Origin: Bacillota bacterium
Lineage (GTDB): Bacteria > Bacillota > Clostridia > Lachnospirales > Lachnospiraceae
DNA: 64,000 nucleotides
NCBI GenBank assembly: GCA_023390555.1
Contig: JAEWCQ010000015.1
Span: 1 to 64,000 of the forward strand
Direction of reading: 5' to 3'
Part shown: positions 58,901 to 64,000 of the stretch, in pieces
How positions within the stretch are numbered: the stretch's first letter is position 1
How the letters are laid out: the number at the start of each line of letters is the position of its first letter
Notes under the pieces: model-generated
What the model saw: only the letters and a program-made list of their open reading frames with translations
What the model was told of the DNA's origin: nothing
Database searches by the model: none
Translations under genes and position numbers: made by a program

Positions 58901-60398
58901 CCTTGACCGCCCCGATTTCAATGACTTTATTCACATTCGGGCTAAAACCGGTTGTCTCAATGTCAAATACCACGTATGGATCACGCAGCGTCTGATTTTT
59001 GGAATTCTCCACAATATCCTTTAAATCATCGACAAGATACGCTTCGACCCCATAGATAATCTTGATTTTCTGCCCTTCGGGCAGTGAAGTATGATTGGCA
59101 ATCGGAAATGCCTGAATCGCCCCGTGATCTGTGATGGCAATCGCCGGGTGTCCCCATGCTGCCGCACGCCGGATAATATCCTGCACATCCGACACGCCGT
59201 CCATATCGCTCATCTTCGTATGGCAATGCAGTTCGACTCTCTTTTCCGGACTGTTGTCCATACGTACGGAAGTAAAATCAGGCGTCTTTTTGATTCCGAC
59301 AATGGAACCGATGGTCAGCTCACTGTCAAATTTGTCAATTGTTGTGACACCTTTTACCTTTACAAAGGCACCCTTTTTCAGTCCGCCCAGAAGTTCATCC
59401 AGATTCTCATTTTTGGAAAAGATCTTCAGCACAATCGTATCGGTAAAATCCGTCATGGACAGAATCACGATTGTCTTTTCATTACGGATTTCCCTTGTTT
59501 CAAGAGAGAGAATACGGCCGCGGATCACAACTTCTCCCATCTCTCCCATGATAGTTTCTATCGGAATTATTTCATCTTCAAAATCTCGTCCGTAAAGAAC
59601 ATCCGGATTATCGGATTTCTTATAGAAATCCCTTCTTGCATAAGAACCTTTTCCCCGGAAATCCCTGCTGTCGTTCTTTTTGTCTGCGTATGATTCCTTT
59701 TTCCCGGTTCCGGCAGAGGTTACTGCCTCTTTTCCGGCACTGCCCATCTTTTCGCCAACTGCTGCGGTCTGTGATTCTGGTTTCGCCTGCTGCGGATTCT
59801 CTGTTTCTTCTGTATGTACGACTACACGGCTGACAATTGCATGGATCTCCTGCTGCAGCTGGATATCCGCATTTTTTTTGTGACGGCTCTCCTTATGTGG
59901 CTCATAAGCAGGTTCAATCATGAGCTTTAACCCGCACCGTTCACAGATGATCTTCTCCAGAATATCAATCAGCTCATCAGAACGTCCCTGTGCCACGATG
60001 GAATCCTCCATAGTCAGAATCATATGGTCTTCCCGATCGAATTCCATCTTGCTGCACCGGAATAGATTATAGAGCAGCAGACTGTAATTGTGCAGCTCCT
60101 CTAAGATACTGTCCTTGTATACATCCAGAAGCTTCTCCGGCGTATATTGCATCGAGAGATTAAAATTTTCCATAATTTTAACAGCTATCCCCCGATTGGG
60201 GAATAACTGTCTTAAAATCTCACCTTCCAGAAAAAGGATCTGCCTTTTTTCAATTAAACGACTGCTTGTGAGATAGACACGCAGTGCATTTTTTTCCCGA
60301 TTTGAACTTACTCTGGTAATTTCCGCATCCGTCATCAGGCTCTCTATCTCTCCCCCAAGCTTCAGGGTCGGAAAAACTTCAAAGAAAAGTTTTGCCAT
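55905..60398 (-). CDS. polC: DNA polymerase III alpha subunit, PolC type
   Basis: Main replicative polymerase of Gram-positive bacteria with built-in proofreading. It has 1497 residues. An N-terminal helical domain and OB fold (about 285-370) precede the PHP domain (ELHCHTKMSDMDG near 390), which is interrupted by the DEDD exonuclease (VVFDIETTGFS near 478). The polymerase core contains KEPDIDLNFSGEYQSKAHKY and, later, the catalytic aspartates. A low-complexity stretch at about 195-265 is poorly conserved. The gene is 3 nt after ispG in the conserved order cdsA-dxr-rseP-ispG-polC. Confidence 0.97.
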   Translation of the reverse strand: MAKLFFEVFPTLKLGGEIESLMTDAEITRVSSNREKNALRVYLTSSRLIEKRQILFLEGEILRQLFPNRGIAVKIMENFNLSMQYTPEKLLDVYKDSILEELHNYSLLLYNLFRCSKMEFDREDHMILTMEDSIVAQGRSDELIDILEKIICERCGLKLMIEPAYEPHKESRHKKNADIQLQQEIHAIVSRVVVHTEETENPQQAKPESQTAAVGEKMGSAGKEAVTSAGTGKKESYADKKNDSRDFRGKGSYARRDFYKKSDNPDVLYGRDFEDEIIPIETIMGEMGEVVIRGRILSLETREIRNEKTIVILSMTDFTDTIVLKIFSKNENLDELLGGLKKGAFVKVKGVTTIDKFDSELTIGSIVGIKKTPDFTSVRMDNSPEKRVELHCHTKMSDMDGVSDVQDIIRRAAAWGHPAIAITDHGAIQAFPIANHTSLPEGQKIKIIYGVEAYLVDDLKDIVENSKNQTLRDPYVVFDIETTGFSPNVNKVIEIGAVKVLDGKITDRFSTFVNPQIPIPFHIENLTGISDDMVMDAPTMEVVLPDFLEFSRGCIMVAHNADFDMSFIKHSCELQGIAYDFTIADTVALARMLLPNLNRFKLDTVAKALNVPLGNHHRAVDDAACTADIFVKFIGMLEERGIASLDGVNAEGHVTRRTVMKMPTHHAILLATNEIGRVNLYRLVSLSHLEYFHKRPRIPKSEYLKYKEGIIIGSACEAGELYQAILQGRPEEEIVRLVNFYDYLEIQPLGNNKFMLRDDKSPVSSMEELQDINRKICKLGEDFGKLVVATCDVHFLDPEDEVYRRIILAGNGFKDADDQAPLFLRTTEEMLKEFDYLGSEKAHEVVVANPNKIADMCESISPVRPDKCPPIIENSDQMLRDICYNKAHEMYGENLPDIVQERLERELNSIISNGYAVMYIIAQKLVWKSNEDGYLVGSRGSVGSSFVATMSGVTEVNPLAPHYYCENCHYSEFDTPEVKKYSGASGCDMPDKYCPECGEPLVKDGFDIPFETFLGFKGNKEPDIDLNFSGEYQSKAHKYTEVIFGDGQTFRAGTIGTLADKTAFGYVKKYYEERGVHKRNCEIDRIVQGCVGIRRTTGQHPGGIVVLPVGEEIYSFTPIQHPANDMETDTITTHFEYHSIDHNLLKLDILGHDDPTMIRFLEDLTGINAQKIPLDDKAVMSLFKDTSALQITPEDIGGCKLGALGIPEFGTDFAMQMLIDANPQSFSDLIRIAGLSHGTDVWLGNAQTLIEEGKATISTAICTRDDIMIYLIGMGLDSEESFTIMESVRKGKGLKPEWEKEMLAHGVPDWYIWSCKKIKYMFPKAHAAAYVMMAWRIAYCKVFYPLAYYAAFFSIRATGFSYELMCQGKEKLSYFMRDYEKRKDLLSKKEQDTYRDMRICQEMYARGYEFWPIDIYKAQSQRFQIIEGKLMPSLSTIEGLGDKAADAVVEAAKDGPFLSKDDFRQRTKVSKTVIDLMGDLGIFGDLPESNQLSLFDF

Positions 60399-60401
60399 AA
60401 A

Positions 60402-61457
60402 TTACTCACTCCAATTTAGCAGTTCCTTTCGAAGCTCTGTTAACAACTGCTCTTCCGGAACCTTTTTATATACTTCACCGTGCTTGATTAAAAGGCCCTC
60501 GCCAACTCCTCCGGCAATTCCGATATCGGCCTCTTTTGCCTCTCCCGGTCCATTTACCACACAGCCCATAACAGCTACTTTCAGATCAAGCGGGATGTCA
60601 GCAACCATATTTTCCACCTGGTTTGCCAGTCCGATCAGATCAATCTGGGTTCTTCCGCAGGTCGGGCAGGATACGACTTCGATTCCGCCTTTCCGCAGTC
60701 CCAGCGTCTTTAAAATCAGTTTTGCAGATTTGATCTCTTCGAGTGGGTCACCGGTCAGCGATACCCGTATCGTATCTCCGATTCCCTGACTTAAGATCAA
60801 TCCCAGTCCAATGGAAGATTTGATGTTGCCGCTGATGATGGTTCCCGCCTCCGTGATTCCCACGTGCAGCGGATGATCCGTTTTTTCTGCAATCAACGCA
60901 TGCGCTTTGACACACATCAGGACATCGGAAGATTTGATACTGATCACCAGATTGTCATATCCCATATCTTCAATCAGTTTCACCTTATCAAGCGCACTTT
61001 CCACAATCCCTTCCGCTGTCACACCATGATATTTTTCTATGAGATGCTTTTCGAGAGAGCCGCTGTTTACACCGACACGGATCGGAATATTCCGTTCCTT
61101 TGCTGTCTCAACAACAGCTCTGACCCGATCAACCGATCCGATGTTTCCTGGATTGATCCGAATCTTGTCCGCTCCGTTTTCCATTGCCGCAATTGCCAGA
61201 CGATAATCAAAATGAATGTCTGCCACAATCGGTATCTCCGTCTGTCTCTTAATCTCCGAAAGCCCCTGCGCCGCTTCCATAGAAGGCACCGCACATCGGA
61301 TAATATCGCAGCCGGCCGCAGTCAACGCCTGAATCTGGCAAACCGTCGCTCTGATATCCTCTGTTTTTGTATTGGTCATCGACTGGATCAATATCGGATT
61401 TCCTCCGCCAATCACACGGTCTCCGATACGTACCTCTTTGGTTATTTTACGTTCCAT
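60402..61457 (-). CDS. ispG: 4-hydroxy-3-methylbut-2-enyl diphosphate synthase (IspG)
   Basis: Penultimate MEP-pathway step, reducing ME-cPP to HMBPP with an iron-sulfur cluster. It has 351 residues. A TIM barrel (QSMTNTKTEDI, VADIHFDYRLA) leads to a C-terminal domain whose cluster cysteines lie in SCPTCGRTQIDL and MGCVVNGPGEA. I choose ATG at 61457 with GGAGG 5 nt upstream; a GTG four codons earlier is less likely. It starts 11 nt after rseP and ends 3 nt before polC. Confidence 0.95.
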   Translation of the reverse strand: MERKITKEVRIGDRVIGGGNPILIQSMTNTKTEDIRATVCQIQALTAAGCDIIRCAVPSMEAAQGLSEIKRQTEIPIVADIHFDYRLAIAAMENGADKIRINPGNIGSVDRVRAVVETAKERNIPIRVGVNSGSLEKHLIEKYHGVTAEGIVESALDKVKLIEDMGYDNLVISIKSSDVLMCVKAHALIAEKTDHPLHVGITEAGTIISGNIKSSIGLGLILSQGIGDTIRVSLTGDPLEEIKSAKLILKTLGLRKGGIEVVSCPTCGRTQIDLIGLANQVENMVADIPLDLKVAVMGCVVNGPGEAKEADIGIAGGVGEGLLIKHGEVYKKVPEEQLLTELRKELLNWSE

Positions 61458-61468
61458 CTGTTCCTCCA

Positions 61469-62500
61469 CTAAAACAACTTTCGTATGTCATTGAACATGA
61501 CGACCACCATCAGAGCCATCAGAAGCATGAATCCCACAAAGTGAACCATTCCCTCTTTATCCGGATTCACCTTTTTCCCTCGTATGGCCTCTATGATAAA
61601 GAACACCAGACGCCCTCCGTCCAGCGCCGGAAGCGGAAGCAGGTTCATCACGCCCAGATTCGCCGACAGAAGGATTGCGATATTCAGCATGCTCATGACC
61701 ACGGACAAGGTACTGACCTCCTTACTCTGATCATACGTATCTCCTATGGTCTTGACGATTCCGACCGGTCCCTGCAGTTCATTCACGCTTACCCTGCCGG
61801 TCACCAGATATTTCAGACTGTCAATCGTCATATCAATCCAATATTTCACTTCGTAAACGCCATACTTTAAGGTTCCCAGTACACCAACCTTTTCCCGGCC
61901 CCCGTTGTATTCGATCCCGATCAGATAAGAACCGTTCTCTTCACTGTACTTCGGAACCAGATGAGCGCTGTACTGTTCTCCATCCCGTTCATAGACAACA
62001 TCCCAGTTCTCACCCGCATGAAAATAACTGTACATGCTGATCTCACTGGCAAAATGAATATGCTTTCCGTTGATTTTCACGATGGTATCACCGGCCTGCA
62101 TGCCTGCTTCTTCTGCTGCATAGCCATCACTTACACCGGCAAGCTTCGGAGCATCATATCCAATGCACGCAATCAGAATCACGGCAAAAACAAATGCCAT
62201 GATAAAATTAAAAATCGGTCCGGCCGCAACAACTGCCATCCTGGCCCAGACTGATTTGCTGTTAAAGGACCCCTCTGAATTGCTCTCGGCATCTTCTCCC
62301 TCCATCATGCAGGCGCCGCCAAACGGAAGCAGCTTGATGGAATATTTTGTTTCTCCCTTCGTAAAACCGACCAATGTCGGCCCGAGTCCCAGACAGAATT
62401 CGTTTACACGGATTCCATTCTTTTTTGCCAGAAGGAAATGTCCAAGTTCATGAAATAAAATAATAACACTAAAAATAATCAGTGCAATAACAATTTTCAA
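61469..62500 (-). CDS. rseP: Site-2 zinc metalloprotease RseP
   Basis: Intramembrane protease that cleaves anti-sigma factors and leftover signal peptides. It has 343 residues with four or so membrane helices. The active site HELGH is at 17-21 in the first helix, with NLLPLPALDGG carrying the third zinc ligand near the C-terminus. One PDZ domain (about 115-200, GMQAGDTIVKINGK) lies between. One PDZ rather than two is normal for Gram-positive members. A link to spore sigma-K processing (SpoIVFB) is possible but the PDZ and operon point to RseP/RasP. Confidence 0.94.
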   Translation of the reverse strand: MKIVIALIIFSVIILFHELGHFLLAKKNGIRVNEFCLGLGPTLVGFTKGETKYSIKLLPFGGACMMEGEDAESNSEGSFNSKSVWARMAVVAAGPIFNFIMAFVFAVILIACIGYDAPKLAGVSDGYAAEEAGMQAGDTIVKINGKHIHFASEISMYSYFHAGENWDVVYERDGEQYSAHLVPKYSEENGSYLIGIEYNGGREKVGVLGTLKYGVYEVKYWIDMTIDSLKYLVTGRVSVNELQGPVGIVKTIGDTYDQSKEVSTLSVVMSMLNIAILLSANLGVMNLLPLPALDGGRLVFFIIEAIRGKKVNPDKEGMVHFVGFMLLMALMVVVMFNDIRKLF

Positions 62501-62501
62501 A

Positions 62502-63644
62502 TTACCACCTACTCTCTATATAGTCGTAAGCCGCCGATTCTGTTTCCAGTATTTCCTCTACCGTAGGCTCTCTAATATAAACGGCATGTTCCATACATTG
62601 CGCAATCATCTCCGGTATCTGAAGATACGCGATCTCCCTGTTCAAAAATTTTGCAACCGCGCGTTCATTGGCTGCATTAAAGGCTGTCGGAATATTTCCG
62701 CCTTTTTTCATTGCCTCGTAGGCAAGTGCAAGCCCCTGAAATGTCTCCATGTCCGGCTCTTCAAACCGTATCTGCTTGATACTCCAGAAATCCAGCCTCT
62801 CTCCACTCAGTGTCTGCCTCTTTGGGTAATATAATGCATACTGAATCGGAAGTCGCATATCTGGTGTTCCAAGCTGTGCAATCACCGCACCATCTTCATA
62901 CTCCACCATAGAATGAATCATGCTCTCCGGCTGAACGACCACCTGAATATTTTCCGGTTCCACATCGAACAGCCACTTTGCTTCCATCACTTCCAACCCT
63001 TTATTCACCATCGTGGAGGAGTCAATCGTAATTTTTCTCCCCATGGACCAGTTTGGATGACGAAGCGCATCTTCGACCTGAACGTCTGCAAGATCTGCTT
63101 TCTTTTTTCCGCGAAACGGTCCGCCAGAAGCTGTGAGCAGTATTTTTGCAATACGGTTCTCAGCTTCGCCATTTAAAGATTGAAATATTGCACTGTGCTC
63201 ACTGTCCACCGGAAGAATTGGTACCTGATATTGTTTTGCGAGCGGCATAATCAGATGCCCTGCCGTTACCAGTGTCTCTTTATTGGCGAGTGCAATTTTC
63301 TTTCCGGCCTTGATTGCAGCAATCGTCGGACGTATTCCAAGCATGCCGACAATCGCAGTCACGAGAAGTTCTGACTCCTCATACGTCGCCACTTCGATCA
63401 ATCCATCCATGCCGGATACAATACGAATCTGTAAATCTTTCACATTTTCTTTCAACTGCCGGGCCTTATCTTCCTCCCAGACAGCCGCAAGTTTCGGGTG
63501 GAATTCCCGAATCTGCTTTTCCAGTAGTGCAATGTTACTTCCAGCTGCAAGTGCAACCACTTCTATATTCTGATGTTCTCTGACTACATCCAGTGTCTGC
63601 GTTCCTATGGATCCCGTGGAACCAAGAATTGCAATTATTTTCAT
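62502..63644 (-). CDS. dxr: 1-deoxy-D-xylulose 5-phosphate reductoisomerase
   Basis: Second MEP-pathway enzyme, converting DXP to MEP with NADPH. It has 380 residues. The N-terminal Rossmann GSTGSIG motif binds NADPH. The catalytic region shows LPVDSEHSAIFQ, ASGGPF and HPNWSMGRKITIDSSTM (metal and substrate site). I start at ATG 63644, with GTGAGG upstream, rather than four codons earlier. It lies 1 nt before rseP and 24 nt after cdsA. Confidence 0.96.
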   Translation of the reverse strand: MKIIAILGSTGSIGTQTLDVVREHQNIEVVALAAGSNIALLEKQIREFHPKLAAVWEEDKARQLKENVKDLQIRIVSGMDGLIEVATYEESELLVTAIVGMLGIRPTIAAIKAGKKIALANKETLVTAGHLIMPLAKQYQVPILPVDSEHSAIFQSLNGEAENRIAKILLTASGGPFRGKKKADLADVQVEDALRHPNWSMGRKITIDSSTMVNKGLEVMEAKWLFDVEPENIQVVVQPESMIHSMVEYEDGAVIAQLGTPDMRLPIQYALYYPKRQTLSGERLDFWSIKQIRFEEPDMETFQGLALAYEAMKKGGNIPTAFNAANERAVAKFLNREIAYLQIPEMIAQCMEHAVYIREPTVEEILETESAAYDYIESRW

Positions 63645-63668
63645 CTTATGCCTCACTTTTCTTCTTTA

Positions 63669-64000
63669 TCACATGAAATATGCAGCAAGAAAATAGATTA
63701 CCGGAGCGGTAAAGATGACACTGTCAAAACGGTCAAGTATTCCGCCATGTCCCGGAATCAGTTTTCCGTAATCCTTAATCTCATAATTACGCTTGATGGC
63801 AGATGCCGTCAGATCACCAATCATGGAAATCACAGCTCCCACCGTACAGATTCCAGCCATGATAAGAATGTCCTTTCCTGTAGTTCCCATCGCCTGCTGA
63901 AATACCAAACCGTAGATGATCGTCAGAAGTGCTGCACCGATCACACCGCCTGCTGCTCCTTCCCAGGATTTTTTCGGTGAAAGCACCGGGGCCATCTTAT
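63669..64000 (-). CDS. cdsA: Phosphatidate cytidylyltransferase, C-terminal part (cut by window)
   Basis: Makes CDP-diacylglycerol from phosphatidate and CTP. Only the last 110 or so residues are present; the N-terminus lies beyond 64000. Several membrane helices are visible, and the family signature runs from SAIKRNYEIKDYGKLIPGHG to GGILDRFDSV, with the conserved KD and DRxD residues. Placement before dxr-rseP is the conserved Firmicute order. Confidence 0.94.
   Translation of the reverse strand, partial: KMAPVLSPKKSWEGAAGGVIGAALLTIIYGLVFQQAMGTTGKDILIMAGICTVGAVISMIGDLTASAIKRNYEIKDYGKLIPGHGGILDRFDSVIFTAPVIYFLAAYFM

Noticed and set aside
55905..60398. Several frames of 60-220 codons opposite polC and other long genes
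   Set aside because: They lie antisense to well-recognised conserved genes, lack ribosome binding sites and show no family similarity I can see.
61469..62500. SpoIVFB (sporulation site-2 protease) instead of RseP
   Set aside because: The PDZ domain and the dxr-ispG-polC context fit RseP/RasP; SpoIVFB lacks PDZ and has a CBS domain.
1..64000. CRISPR arrays, rRNA genes and large genomic islands
   Set aside because: No regularly spaced repeats, no rRNA sequence, and no change of gene style beyond the single insertion sequence and small repeats.

Overview
The window is a chromosomal segment of an endospore-forming Firmicute, most likely a member of Clostridia and probably Lachnospiraceae. The evidence is gene content and order: spo0A, spoIVB, spoIIM and a complete spoIIIAA-AH operon; PolC-type DNA polymerase III; RNase Y; an argR-recN-spoIVB-spo0A block; and a DUF5688-type protein that I associate with Lachnospiraceae. 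The family placement is inference from gene content. No rRNA, CRISPR array or prophage is visible.

Layout. 1-1354: an apparently intact ISL3-family insertion sequence whose right end abuts the T-tract of an intrinsic terminator. 1355-2174: a small membrane-protein gene and a divergent tRNA-Thr(CGU). 2304-6754: a plus-strand polyamine uptake operon (XRE-cupin regulator, potA, potB, potC, potD) with overlapping genes, a promoter and a terminator. 6819-9253: a DUF5688-like gene overlapping tail to tail with glgA, which has two 10-bp repeats in its promoter region. 9302-20519: minus-strand genes in the order (transcription direction) yqhY, nusB, xseA, xseB, ispA, dxs, tlyA, nadK, argR, recN, spoIVB, spo0A. 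20608-28371: an EAL-domain membrane protein, an unknown gene, metA, ligA, rluF and an SH3-repeat membrane protein. 28587-30167: a ceramidase-like gene behind a structured leader, and tRNA-Arg(CCG). 30242-32165: a DAHP synthase and a GNAT acetyltransferase on the plus strand. 32193-34384: nudF, spoIIM, xerD. 34628-36241: an amidase-deacetylase fusion. 36635-40017: rny, then recA-recX under a LexA-type box. 40142-40876: two divergent small XRE genes. 41009-44242: deoB, prfC, trxA. 44254-49479: the spoIIIA operon. 49734-55901: rpsU, alaS, an MBL-fold hydrolase, mtaD and punA. 55905-64000: cdsA (cut by the window edge), dxr, rseP, ispG, polC, the conserved Firmicute order.

How the genes work together. 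Three themes recur. (1) Sporulation: Spo0A commits the cell, SpoIIM and SpoIIIAA-AH act in engulfment and in the mother cell-forespore channel, SpoIVB signals across the forespore membrane, and the CwlD-like/PdaA-like fusion could carry both enzyme activities needed for cortex muramic-delta-lactam. (2) Isoprenoid synthesis by the MEP pathway: dxs, dxr, ispG and ispA are spread over two operons. (3) DNA maintenance: recA, recX, recN, xseAB, ligA, polC, xerD.

The observations most worth checking are the single-polypeptide CwlD-PdaA fusion, a pseudoknot-capable leader with a 12-codon ORF upstream of the ceramidase-like gene, and a two-copy intergenic repeat whose copies, like the insertion sequence, start at the T-tract of an intrinsic terminator. 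Most other genes are ordinary core genes. All calls are from reading the sequence; no database search or folding program was run.
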